Shown here: in pieces, positions 42,425 through 51,033 of the stretch
Layout: each line of letters begins with the position of its first letter
Position numbering within the stretch: position 1 is the stretch's first letter
NCBI RefSeq assembly: GCF_016107285.1
Contig: NZ_RCVQ01000013.1
Span: forward strand, 1 to 63,450
Length of the DNA stretch: 63,450 bases
Source: Roseomonas sp. KE0001
GTDB taxonomy: Bacteria > Pseudomonadota > Alphaproteobacteria > Acetobacterales > Acetobacteraceae
Direction of reading: 5' to 3'
The notes under the pieces: generated by a model
What the model was told of the DNA's origin: nothing
Database searches by the model: none
The model's input: the letters and a program-made list of their open reading frames with translations, nothing else
Translations under genes and position numbers: made by a program

Positions 42425-44452
42425 CAGCGCGGGCGGGATGGCGGCCAGGGTTTCCAGCGGCAGGTGGCAGGCGATGCGGTGCCCCGGCGCGGGCTGCCGC
42501 ACCGGCGGCGGCACGGTGTCGCAGACCCCGCCGATGCGGCGCGGGCAGCGCGGCGCGAAGCGGCAGCCCGCGCCGTCCGGCACGGCCGAGGCATCGCCGG
42601 TCAGCCGCACCCGCCGGGCCGCGCGCCCGCCCGAGCCCACCAGCGGCACGGCGGAGAGCAGCGCCTCGGTATAGGGGTGGTAGGCCGGCGACAGCACCTG
42701 CTCCGCCGTGCCGATCTCCACGATGGCGCCGCGGTACATCACCGCGATGCGGTCGGCCAAATGCGCGATGACGCCGATGTCGTGCGAGATGAACAGGTAG
42801 GCCAGGCCCAGCTCGTCCCGCAGGTCCGACAGCAGGTTCAGCACCGCCGCCTGCACCGACACATCCAGCGCCGAGACCGCCTCGTCGCAGACGACGAAGT
42901 CCGGCCGGCTGGCCAGCGCGCGGGCGATGCCGATGCGCTGCTTCTCGCCGCCCGACATCTGGTGCGGGTAGCGCGCGCGGTAGCTGGAGGGCAGCCGCAC
43001 CAGCTCCAGCAACCGGTCCACCTCCCGGTCCGCCGCCGCCCCGCGCGCCAGCCCGAAGCGGACCAGCGGCCAGCGCAGCGCCTGTTCCACCGTCTGGCGC
43101 GGGTTCAGCGAGGAGTTCGGGTTCTGGAACACGATCTGCGCGCGCCGGCGGAACTCCACCGCCGGGCGGTCGGTCACCGGCTGGCCGTCGAAGCGCAGCC
43201 GGCCCGCGTCGGCGCCCAGCAGCCGCAGCACCATGCGGCCCAGCGTGGACTTGCCGCAGCCGGATTCGCCCACCAGCCCCAGCACCTCCCCCCGCGCGAC
43301 GTGGAAGGAGACGTCGTCCACCGCGCGCAGCTCCGCCGGGCGCCGCAGCGCCAGCCTGCCGCCGCGCAGCGCCAGGCCGGGCCGGCCCAGGCGGAAGGTC
43401 TTGGTCAGCTCCGTCGCGATCAGCAGCGGCGCGTCGGAAGGCCGGCGCGGCGGCGGCGGCGGCGCCCCGGTCACCCCGGGCAGCGGCGCCAGGCCGACGG
43501 CCTCGGCCCGGTGGCAGCGCACCAGCCGGCCGTCCTGCGGCGCCAGGGCCTGCGGCGCGGCGCAGGACGGCAGGGCGAAGGCGCAGCGCGGGCGGAAGTT
43601 GCAGCCGGGATCGGGCCGGGTCAGGTCCGGCAGCCCGCCCGGGATGGGCGCCAGCCGCCCCATGCGGCCGCGGTCCGCGCGCGGCACCGCCGCCAGCAGC
43701 CCGCGCGTGTAGGGGTGGCGCGGCGCGGCCAGCAGCGTGGCCGCCGCGCCCTGCTCCACCACCCGCCCGGCATAGAGCACGGTCAGGTCGTCGCACAGCC
43801 GGTCCACGATGCCCAGGTTGTGGCTGACCAGCAGCATGCCCACGCCGCGTTCGCGACGGAGCCGGTCCAGCAGGTCCAGGATCTGCGCCTCCACCGTCAC
43901 GTCCAGCGCGGTGGTGGGCTCGTCCAGCAGCAGCAGCTCCGGCTCGCAGGCCAGGGCCGTGGCGATCACCGCGCGCTGCTTCATGCCGCCCGAGAGCTGG
44001 TGCGGGTAGGCGCGGACCACGGATTCCGCGCGGGCGATGCCCACCTCCGTCAGCAGCGCGGCGGCCCGGTCCAGCGCGTCCTGGCGCGACATGCGCAGGT
44101 GGCGCACCAGCGGTTCCGCCACCTGCGCGCCGATCGTCATGGCGGGGTTGAGCGCGGAGCCCGGGTCCTGGAACACCATGCCGATGCGCCGGCCGCGCAG
44201 CGCCGCCGCCTGTTGCCGCAGGTCCAGCCCGTCGAACTGCATGGACGCCGCGTCCAGGACGGCGCCGGTGCCGGGCAGGCCCAGCAGCGCCATGACCAGG
44301 GAGGACTTGCCCGAGCCGCTCTCCCCCACCAGCCCCATGACGCGGCCGCGCGAGAGGGACAGGGAGACGCCCTCCAGCGCCCGGACTGCGCCGCGCGGGC
44401 CGGGGTAGCGCAGGGACAGGTCGCGCACGTCCAGCAGGGGCTGCTCAGCCAT
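42410..44452 (-). CDS. Fused DppD-DppF ABC ATPase
   Basis: A 680-aa two-domain ATPase. Domain 1 has GESGSGKSS, SGGMKQR and LLLDEPTTALD; domain 2 has GESGCGKST, SGGEKQR and VVCDEAVSALD, where Pro of the usual DEP is Ala. Cys-rich oligopeptide-transporter tails (CNFRPRCAFALPSCA and CRFAPRCPRRIGGVC) follow each domain, as in OppD/OppF. Its start overlaps the DppC-type gene by 8 bp. It is longer than the two other fused ATPases because these tails are kept. Confidence 0.94.
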   Translation of the reverse strand: MAEQPLLDVRDLSLRYPGPRGAVRALEGVSLSLSRGRVMGLVGESGSGKSSLVMALLGLPGTGAVLDAASMQFDGLDLRQQAAALRGRRIGMVFQDPGSALNPAMTIGAQVAEPLVRHLRMSRQDALDRAAALLTEVGIARAESVVRAYPHQLSGGMKQRAVIATALACEPELLLLDEPTTALDVTVEAQILDLLDRLRRERGVGMLLVSHNLGIVDRLCDDLTVLYAGRVVEQGAAATLLAAPRHPYTRGLLAAVPRADRGRMGRLAPIPGGLPDLTRPDPGCNFRPRCAFALPSCAAPQALAPQDGRLVRCHRAEAVGLAPLPGVTGAPPPPPRRPSDAPLLIATELTKTFRLGRPGLALRGGRLALRRPAELRAVDDVSFHVARGEVLGLVGESGCGKSTLGRMVLRLLGADAGRLRFDGQPVTDRPAVEFRRRAQIVFQNPNSSLNPRQTVEQALRWPLVRFGLARGAAADREVDRLLELVRLPSSYRARYPHQMSGGEKQRIGIARALASRPDFVVCDEAVSALDVSVQAAVLNLLSDLRDELGLAYLFISHDIGVIAHLADRIAVMYRGAIVEIGTAEQVLSPAYHPYTEALLSAVPLVGSGGRAARRVRLTGDASAVPDGAGCRFAPRCPRRIGGVCDTVPPPVRQPAPGHRIACHLPLETLAAIPPALGEAA

Positions 44453-45296
44453 GGCCGCGGCCCCGCATGCGGGGGTCCAGCAGGTCGCGCAGCCCCTCCC
44501 CCACCATGTTCACCGCCACCAGCAGGGCGCAGAGGCAGAGGCCCGGCATCAGGCCGATCCAGGGCGCTTCCTCGATGAAGGGGCGGCTTTCCGCGATCAT
44601 CAGGCCCCACTCGCTGGCGGGCGGTTGCGGGCCGAGGCCCAGGAAAGACAGCGCGGAGCCCAGAAGGATCGCGAAGGTGATGCGCAAGGCGGTTTCCACG
44701 ATGATGGGCGACCAGGCGTTGGGCAGGATCTCCGACCACAGGATGCGGACCATGCCGTCCGCCCGCGCCCGCGCCGCGTCGACGAAGTCCTCCGCCAGCA
44801 GGCCCAGCGCCACGGCGCGGGACAGGCGCGTCATGATCGGCACGTAGACCAGCCCGACGGCGGCCACCGTCTTGCCCAGGCCGGGGTCGGTGGTGGCCAG
44901 GATCAGCAGCCCCAGCAGCACCGGCGGGATGGAGATCAGCAGGTCCACGCCGCGCATCACCGCCTCCTCCACCCATCCCCGGTGGAAGGCGGCGAGCATG
45001 CCGAGCGGCACGCCCACCAGCAGGCTGAGCCCGGTGGCGCCGAAGCCCATCAGCAGCGAGTAATGCGCCCCCGCCAGCACGCGGGAGAAGACGTCGCGGC
45101 CGAACTCGTCCGTGCCGAACCAGTGCGCGGCGGAGGGCGGCCGCAGCCGGTCCAGCACCGCGAACTCCTCCGGCGGGTAGGGCGCGATCCAGGGGCCGAG
45201 GATGGCCAGCAGCGCGATGACGCCGACAACGGCGCCGCCCACCACCAGGCTGGCCGGCCAGCGCCGCCCCGGGCGCGCGAGGGCCACGCCGCTCAT
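44445..45296 (-). CDS. ABC permease, DppC type
   Basis: A 283-aa permease with AAHWFGTDEFGRDVFSRVLA and the EAA loop DFVDAARARADGMVRILWSE. Its ATG overlaps the TGA of the DppB-type gene (ATGA at 45293-45296). The C-terminal LRDLLDPRMRGRGHG is typical. The frame is open further upstream, but that part overlaps the DppB gene in another reading frame. Confidence 0.93.
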   Translation of the reverse strand: MSGVALARPGRRWPASLVVGGAVVGVIALLAILGPWIAPYPPEEFAVLDRLRPPSAAHWFGTDEFGRDVFSRVLAGAHYSLLMGFGATGLSLLVGVPLGMLAAFHRGWVEEAVMRGVDLLISIPPVLLGLLILATTDPGLGKTVAAVGLVYVPIMTRLSRAVALGLLAEDFVDAARARADGMVRILWSEILPNAWSPIIVETALRITFAILLGSALSFLGLGPQPPASEWGLMIAESRPFIEEAPWIGLMPGLCLCALLVAVNMVGEGLRDLLDPRMRGRGHG

Positions 45297-46249
45297 GCCG
45301 CGCCGCCGTAGCGGATGCGCGGGTTCAGCAGCGCGTAGAGCAGGTCCGCCACCAGGTTCGCCAGCGCGTAGGCGGCGGTGACCACGATCATGCCGCCCAT
45401 CATCAGCGGCAGGTCCTGGTTCTCGATGGCGTAGATCAGCAGCCGCCCCAGGCCGGGATAGGAGAACACCGTCTCCGCCACCACGATGCCGCCGATCAGC
45501 AGGCCGACATCGATGGCCAGCACCGTGATGGCCGGCAGCAGCGCGTTGGGCAGCGCGTGGCGCCACAGCACCACGCGTTCCGGCATGCCCTTGGCGCGGG
45601 CGGCGAGCACGTAGTGGCTGTCCAGCGCCTCCAGCATCGAGGAGCGCACCATGCGCGAGACATGCGCGGTCAGCCCCAGCGCCAGGGTGGCCACCGGCAG
45701 CACCAGGTGGCTGGCCCAGCGCAGCACGCCGCCCTCGCCCATCGGCGTGTAGCCGGTGGCCGGCAGCCAGCCCAGCCAGGAGGCGAAGAGCAGGATGGCG
45801 AGGATGCACCAGAAGAATTCGGGAATGGCGATGAACACGTACTGCGCGATCGTCAGCACCTGGTCCTCCACCGAGCCGCGCTTCACCGCCGAATGGATGC
45901 CCAGCGCCATGCCGAGCAGCGCCACCAGCACGATGCTGATGCCGGCCAGGATGGCGGAGCGGCCCAGCGCTTCCAGGATCAGCGGCCCGGCCGGGCGGTC
46001 CATGGTCAGGGACAGGCCGAAATCGCCGCGCAGCAGGGCGCTGAACCAGCGCCAGTACTGCAGCCAGAGCGGGTCGTTGAGGCCGAGCCGCCGTTCCAGC
46101 GTGGCGATGGCGTCCGCCGTCGCGAACTCGCCCAGGATCATGTGCGCCACGCTGCCGGGCAGCAGGTGCACGATGCCGAAGACCAGCACCGTCATCGCCC
46201 AGACGATGGCGACGACGGAGAGCAGGCGGCGCCCGACGAAGCCGGCCAC
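45293..46249 (-). CDS. ABC permease, DppB type
   Basis: A 318-aa permease starting at GTG 46249 (MAGFVGRRLLSVVAIVWAM). The periplasmic HLLPGSVAHMILGEFATAD loop and EAA loop YVLAARAKGMPERVVLWRHA are present. It follows the receptor gene by 7 bp. The usual PGDP of the first loop is PGSV here, which is a minor deviation. Confidence 0.93.
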   Translation of the reverse strand: MAGFVGRRLLSVVAIVWAMTVLVFGIVHLLPGSVAHMILGEFATADAIATLERRLGLNDPLWLQYWRWFSALLRGDFGLSLTMDRPAGPLILEALGRSAILAGISIVLVALLGMALGIHSAVKRGSVEDQVLTIAQYVFIAIPEFFWCILAILLFASWLGWLPATGYTPMGEGGVLRWASHLVLPVATLALGLTAHVSRMVRSSMLEALDSHYVLAARAKGMPERVVLWRHALPNALLPAITVLAIDVGLLIGGIVVAETVFSYPGLGRLLIYAIENQDLPLMMGGMIVVTAAYALANLVADLLYALLNPRIRYGGAA

Positions 46250-46256
46250 GCGCGGC

Positions 46257-47771
46257 TCAGGCGGCCATGGTGGTGTCGCGCAGGTCGAACCAGCGCAGCG
46301 GGTGGGTGGCGACGCCCTTGACGTTGCCGCGGTAGCCGCAGGCGAAGTTCATGGTGTAGGAGAAGTAGCTGACCGGGTTGTCCGCCAGCACGGCCTGCAT
46401 CTCCAGGTAATGCTTCTTCTGCTGCTCCGGGTCGCCGGTCAGCCGCGCGGCTTCCAGCGCCTTGTCCATGCGCGGGTCGTTGTAGTGCCAGAGCCGCTCG
46501 TTCCAGCTGCCCTTGGAATGCAGGAAGGGATAGGTCGCGGTATCCACCGTCGGCCGCGCGAAATAGCCGTCGATGAACAGCGGCGCCTTGCCCGACACTT
46601 CCGCCGAGTAGCGGGCATAGGGCACGCGCTGCACCTCCAGCTCGAACCCCGCCGGGCGCAGCAGCTGCTGCAGCGTGACGCCGAGCCGGTCGCGCAGCGG
46701 GCGGCCCACCGGCACGATGATGGGCAGCTTGATGCCGCGCGGGTAGCCGGCCTGCGCCAGCAGCGCCTTCGCCCCCGCCACGTCCGCCTTGGACTGGAAG
46801 GGAACCTCCTTGTTGAAGAACGGGTGGTTGGGCGGGATCGGGCTGTGCGTCGGCGCGCCTTCCCCGAACAGCACGAGCTGCACCACGTCCTGCTTCGGCG
46901 CCGCCATGTGGAAGGCGCGGCGCACGCGGGCGTCGTCGAAGGGCTTTATGGCGTTGTTCAGGATCGCCGCGTCCCAGGTGGCGGTGGGGATGCTCTCCAC
47001 CCGCACGGCGGCGACCTCCTTCAACGCGCGGATGTTCTCCGGCCCCAGGTCCCAGACCACGTCGATGTCGCCGGCCTGCAGCGCCGCCACGCGCACCGCC
47101 ATCTCCGGCATGATGCGGATCTCGACGCCCTCCAGCTTCGGCCTGCCGGGCTCGAAGTAGTTCGGGTTCTTCACCAGCACCAGGCGGTCGCCCGGCGTGT
47201 AGCTGCGGAACATGAAGGGGCCGGTGCCGACGGGCTGCGTCGCCAGCGCGTCGAACCCGTCATGCGGCACGATCTTGGCCTGCCGGTCCGCCAGGATGTC
47301 GGCGAAGCCGCCATAGGGGTAGGAGAGCCTGAAGACGACGGTATGCGCGTCCGGCGCCTCCATGCCCTCGATCATCTCGTAGTTGCTGCGGGCCGCGCAG
47401 CCCGTCTCGGGGTCAAGGATGCGGCGGTAGGTCGCGACCACGTCCTGCGACGTCATCTCGCGCCCGTTGTGGAACTTCACGCCCTGCCGCAGCCTGAAGG
47501 TCCAGTTCCGCAGGTCTTCCGAATAGGTCCAGGATTCCGCCAGGTCCGGCTCGATCGTCTGGTCCTCGCGGATGCGCGTCAGGCCGCTGAAGACCAGCAC
47601 GTCGTAGATGTATTCCTCGCCCGTGGTGGTCTTGGTGACGTCCAGCGTGCGCAGGCTGCCGCCGACCGCGATGCGCAGCACGCCGGCGCCCTGCGCCGCC
47701 GCCGGGCGCGCCAGGCTGGCGGCGGCGACCACGGCGGGAAGGGCCAGGATGCTGCGTCGCTGAAGGGACAT
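46257..47771 (-). CDS. ABC substrate-binding protein, family 5
   Basis: A 504-aa receptor with a signal peptide MSLQRRSILALPAVVAAASL ending near AAAQG. Signature NWTFRLRQGVKFHNGREMTS and GTGPFMFRSYTPGDRL are clear. The ATG at 47771 is preferred over a GTG one codon upstream because GGAG is 6 bases before it. It is the first gene of the second transporter operon (receptor, DppB, DppC, DppDF) and is divergent from a flavin monooxygenase across a gap with an 8-bp-arm palindrome. Confidence 0.93.
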   Translation of the reverse strand: MSLQRRSILALPAVVAAASLARPAAAQGAGVLRIAVGGSLRTLDVTKTTTGEEYIYDVLVFSGLTRIREDQTIEPDLAESWTYSEDLRNWTFRLRQGVKFHNGREMTSQDVVATYRRILDPETGCAARSNYEMIEGMEAPDAHTVVFRLSYPYGGFADILADRQAKIVPHDGFDALATQPVGTGPFMFRSYTPGDRLVLVKNPNYFEPGRPKLEGVEIRIMPEMAVRVAALQAGDIDVVWDLGPENIRALKEVAAVRVESIPTATWDAAILNNAIKPFDDARVRRAFHMAAPKQDVVQLVLFGEGAPTHSPIPPNHPFFNKEVPFQSKADVAGAKALLAQAGYPRGIKLPIIVPVGRPLRDRLGVTLQQLLRPAGFELEVQRVPYARYSAEVSGKAPLFIDGYFARPTVDTATYPFLHSKGSWNERLWHYNDPRMDKALEAARLTGDPEQQKKHYLEMQAVLADNPVSYFSYTMNFACGYRGNVKGVATHPLRWFDLRDTTMAA

Positions 47772-47926
47772 CACGATCTCCGCGTGCGGGTTGCTGCCGG
47801 GCAGGCCGGGCCGGTGCGGCAGTCAAGCCTCGCACCGCCGGATCTGTCGAGCGCAAAGCGGCGCGCACGTGGTCAGAATTTCAGCATACGGCCGGCGCAT
47901 TCCCAATGATGCACAAATTCCGTTCC

Positions 47927-47950
47927 AAATGGCCCGCATCATGGCCATTT
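47927..47950. promoter_or_regulatory. Palindrome between divergent receptor and monooxygenase
   Basis: AAATGGCC (47927-47934) and GGCCATTT (47943-47950) are perfect 8-bp arms around an 8-base spacer, midway in the 291-bp divergent region and next to AT-rich sequence. It is a candidate operator controlling both the transporter operon and the monooxygenase. No regulator gene is adjacent; the LysR fusion is the nearest on that side. Confidence 0.5.
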
Positions 47951-48062
47951 CATTAGCATATCCGGCCACCGCCGCGCGGGCCGAACGGGTTCCGGCAGGC
48001 GCGCGGCACGGTACGCTTCTTGCGTCCTGCGCCGGACGCCGCCGTTCGGATTGGAGAAGCGC

Positions 48063-49373
48063 TTGGCCCGTTCCCGGAAGATGCACCTCGCCGCCTATCT
48101 GAAGACGGCGCCCACGGCCAGCTACGCGGCCGGCTGGCGCCATCCGGCCGCGACGCTGAACGATATCTGGACGCCGCAGCGCTACGAGCATATCGCCCGC
48201 GTGCTGGAGGACGCGCGCTTCGACGTCGCCTTCTTCGCCGACGGGCTCGGCGTGCCGGACATCTACCGCGGCAGCTTCGCCGACTATCTCGGCCGCGGCG
48301 GGCAGACCAGCCTGCTGGACCCGATGGTGGTGCTGCCGCTGATGGCGCGCGTCACGTCGCGTCTTGGCCTGGCGCCGACCATGTCCACCACCTTCAACGG
48401 CCCCTACCAGCTCGCGCGCAGCCTGGGCTCGCTCGACCTGCTGAGCGGCGGCCGCGCCGCGTGGAACGTGGTGACCTCGGCCACCGAGTTCGAGGCGCGG
48501 AACTGTGGCATGGAAGGCCTGCCGCCCAAGGACCAGCGCTACGACCGCGCCGACGAGGTGCTGGAAGCCTGCTTCGCGCTGTGGAGCGGATGGGACGCCG
48601 ACGCGGTGGTGCTGGACCGCGAGGGCGGGCAGTTCATCGACACCAGCAAGGTCCGCTACGCCGATTACCAGGGGCGCTATGTCAGCGTGCGCGGCCCGCT
48701 CTCCATCCCGCGCAGCGCGCAGGACCGGCCGGTGGTGATGCAGGCCGGCTCCTCGCCACGCGGCCGCGCCTTCGCCGCGCGCTGGGCCGAGATCATCTTC
48801 TGCTCCCACGCCACCCGGGAGGACGCGCAGCGCTACTACGCCGACATGCACGCGCGCATCGAGGAAGCCGGGCGCGTGGCGGAGGATTGCAAGATCCTGC
48901 CCTCCTTCTCCGTCGTGCTGGGGGAGACGGATTCGATCGCCCGGGAACGCGCCGCCTATCTCGACACGCTCGTGGACCCCGAGCTGGTGATGGCCTCCAG
49001 CTCCGAGCTGCTGGGCGTCGACCTCAGCACGATCGAGACCGAGGAGCAGGCCGAGGCGGCGGCCGGCACCCAGGGCATCGCCGGCTCACGCCAGCGCATG
49101 GGGCAGGTGGCGCGGGCGCAGGGCATCAGCTTCGCGCAGGCCGTGCGCAAGCCGCGCGGGCTGATCGCCGGCACGCCGAAGATGATCGCCGACATCATGG
49201 AGGACTGGTTCACCTCCGGCGCCTGCGACGGCTTCGTGCTGCCGCCGACCGTGTTCCCCACCACGCTGGAGGAGTTCGGCCGCATGGTAGTGCCGGAGCT
49301 GCAGCGCCGCGGCCTGCTGCGCCGCGAGTATGCCGGCACGACGCTGCGCGAGAACCTGAGGAACCCGGGCTGA
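48063..49373 (+). CDS. NtaA/DmoA-type flavin-dependent monooxygenase
   Basis: A 436-aa luciferase-like monooxygenase with RKMHLAAYLK at the N-terminus, AGWRHPAA, FADGLGVPD, TSRLGLAPTMSTTFNGPYQL and LDLLSGGRAAWNVVTS, all family segments, then VVMQAGSSPRGRAFAARWAE. The TTG at 48063 is chosen because GGAG lies 6 bases upstream and RKMHLA is the usual beginning; the ATG at 48081 is the alternative. It is divergent from the second transporter operon, so it probably acts on the imported compound with reduced FMN supplied elsewhere. It is a distinct paralogue of the enzyme at 41026-42378. Confidence 0.88.
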   Translation: MARSRKMHLAAYLKTAPTASYAAGWRHPAATLNDIWTPQRYEHIARVLEDARFDVAFFADGLGVPDIYRGSFADYLGRGGQTSLLDPMVVLPLMARVTSRLGLAPTMSTTFNGPYQLARSLGSLDLLSGGRAAWNVVTSATEFEARNCGMEGLPPKDQRYDRADEVLEACFALWSGWDADAVVLDREGGQFIDTSKVRYADYQGRYVSVRGPLSIPRSAQDRPVVMQAGSSPRGRAFAARWAEIIFCSHATREDAQRYYADMHARIEEAGRVAEDCKILPSFSVVLGETDSIARERAAYLDTLVDPELVMASSSELLGVDLSTIETEEQAEAAAGTQGIAGSRQRMGQVARAQGISFAQAVRKPRGLIAGTPKMIADIMEDWFTSGACDGFVLPPTVFPTTLEEFGRMVVPELQRRGLLRREYAGTTLRENLRNPG

Positions 49374-49486
49374 CGGCGGGCGGCGCGGGGTGCCGCGCCG
49401 GGCCGCCGGCCGCTGCACGCGGACCGGCGGACCCTGGCGGCGGGCGAGATGCCGGGGGCGGACCCGGTCCCGACGGTGCGGTCACC

Positions 49487-49502
49487 GGCCGCCCGGGCGG
49501 CC
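49487..49502. terminator. GC palindrome between convergent genes
   Basis: GGCCGCCCGGGCGGCC is a perfect 16-bp palindrome in the 134-bp gap between the plus-strand monooxygenase and the minus-strand amidohydrolase. With a short loop it could form a stable stem for termination; no T-run follows. In such GC-rich DNA the significance is limited. Confidence 0.35.
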
Positions 49503-49507
49503 CCGGC

Positions 49508-50836
49508 TCAGCCGCAATGCGCCACCCCGCCGCGCTCCAGCACCCGCGCCACGCGCAGCGCCAGGTCCTCCCGCCAGGGCGCGGCTATGACCTGCACGCC
49601 GATCGGCAGCCCCGCATCGGGCCAGAGCGGCACCGCGACCACGGGCAGGCCGATGAACGAGATGGGCTGGGTATAGAGGCCGAGATTGGGCCGCAGCGGC
49701 ACGGTGGCGCCGTCCAGCTCCAGCGTCTTCTGCCCCAACAGCGGCGCGCGTACCGGCGTCGCGGGGGCCAGCACCACGTCCACGTCCCGGAACAGCGCCG
49801 CCACCCGCGCCTGATACCAGCGGCGGAAGCGCTGCGCCCACGCCACCCAGGCCGCCGGGATGGCCAGGCCCGCGATCAGCCGGTCCCGCACCTCCGGGTC
49901 GAACCCGGCGGCGCGGTCGCGCAGGCGGGCGGCGTGCAGGGCGGCGCCCTCGGCCGCCGTGATGACGTAGGCGGCGGCGCGGGCCCGGTGCGCCTCGGGG
50001 AACTCCACCACGGTTGTGGCGCCCAGCGCGCGCGCGGCCGCGGCGACCGCCGCGAAGGCCTCCGGGTGGCCGCCCCGGGCGAAATAGCCGCCGGCCACCG
50101 CGATGCGCAGCCCGGCGATGCCCCGCTCCAGCTCCGGCAGCACGGGCTCGACCGGGCGCGCGGCCTGCATCGGGTCCTCGGGGTCCGCGCCCTGCAGGGC
50201 GTCATGCACCCGCGCCAGGTCCGTCACGTTGCGCGCCAGCGGCCCGAGATGGTCGAAGGAGGAGACGAAGGGAAAGGTACCCGCGCGGCTCAGGCGCCCA
50301 TAGGTCGGCTTCAGCCCGAACAGCCCGCAGAGCGAGGCCGGCACGCGGATGGAGCCGTTGGTGTCCGAGCCCAGCGCCACCGGCACCATCCCCGCCGCGA
50401 CCGCCGCCGCCGAGCCGCCGGAGGAACCGCCGGTCATGCGCTCCGGGTCGCGCGGGTTGCGGGAAGCGCCGTCATGCGCGTTCTCGCCGGTGAAGTCGTA
50501 GGCGTACTCGCCCATGTTCAGCGCGCCCAGCAGCACGCCGCCGGCCTGCTCCATGCGGCGGACCAGGAAGGCATCGCGCGCGGCGGGCGGGCGGTCCCGG
50601 TTGATGCGCGACCCGGCCAGGGTGGGCAGCCCCGCCACGTCGAACAGGTTCTTCACCGCGAAGGGCATGCCGGCCAGCGGCGCGGGGGCGGCGGCGTCCA
50701 GCCGGTCCGCCGTGGCACGGGCGCGCTCCGCCGTGACGGCGGTAAAGGCGTTGATCAGCCCGTCGTGTTCCGCGATGCGGGCCAGCGCGGCCTCCACGCC
50801 GTCGCGGGCGGTGCCCTGGGCGATGGCGGTGCTCAT
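49508..50836 (-). CDS. atzE: AtzE/HpxY-family amidohydrolase
   Basis: A 442-aa amidase-signature enzyme of the AtzE family. Lys62 (FAVKNLFD), cis-Ser138 (GGSSGG) and nucleophile Ser162 ([10 protein letters not shown]) are intact. Segments such as [17 protein letters not shown] and [13 protein letters not shown] are specific to AtzE and HpxY. AtzE hydrolyses 1-carboxybiuret in cyanurate breakdown; HpxY belongs to the oxalurate operon. The ATGA overlap with the AtzG-like gene (50833-50836) matches the known AtzG-AtzE complex. It is the last gene of the minus-strand cluster. Which small carbamoyl compound it cleaves cannot be fixed, but nearby HpxW- and HpxZ-like genes favour an oxalurate-like route. 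Confidence 0.88.
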   Translation of the reverse strand: MSTAIAQGTARDGVEAALARIAEHDGLINAFTAVTAERARATADRLDAAAPAPLAGMPFAVKNLFDVAGLPTLAGSRINRDRPPAARDAFLVRRMEQAGGVLLGALNMGEYAYDFTGENAHDGASRNPRDPERMTGGSSGGSAAAVAAGMVPVALGSDTNGSIRVPASLCGLFGLKPTYGRLSRAGTFPFVSSFDHLGPLARNVTDLARVHDALQGADPEDPMQAARPVEPVLPELERGIAGLRIAVAGGYFARGGHPEAFAAVAAAARALGATTVVEFPEAHRARAAAYVITAAEGAALHAARLRDRAAGFDPEVRDRLIAGLAIPAAWVAWAQRFRRWYQARVAALFRDVDVVLAPATPVRAPLLGQKTLELDGATVPLRPNLGLYTQPISFIGLPVVAVPLWPDAGLPIGVQVIAAPWREDLALRVARVLERGGVAHCG

Positions 50837-51018
50837 GCGCGGAAGACCGGGGCGAATTCCGCCTCGTCCTCCAGCGGGAACTCCGCCACCAGCCGCGCGG
50901 CGGCGGCGACCGTGGCGAAGCTGGCGGCCGCCACCTCCCGCCATTCCGGCTGCAACGGGATCTCGAACAGCGCGGCCGCCGTGTCGATGGCGTCGCGGGG
51001 GTCGGGCGTGTCGCTCAT
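50833..51018 (-). CDS. atzG: AtzG/HpxX-like small subunit (DUF4089)
   Basis: A 61-aa helical protein, MSDTPDPRDAIDTAAALF, then LQPEWREVAAASFATVAAAA and a [14 protein letters not shown] tail. This matches the DUF4089/AtzG family, GatC-like small partners that wrap and stabilise AtzE-type amidases. Size and the PLEDEAE.AP.F ending are characteristic. It is 15 bp after the ABC ATPase gene and overlaps atzE by 4 bp. Confidence 0.85.
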   Translation of the reverse strand: MSDTPDPRDAIDTAAALFEIPLQPEWREVAAASFATVAAAARLVAEFPLEDEAEFAPVFRA

Positions 51019-51033
51019 GGTGCTCTCCGGCGT

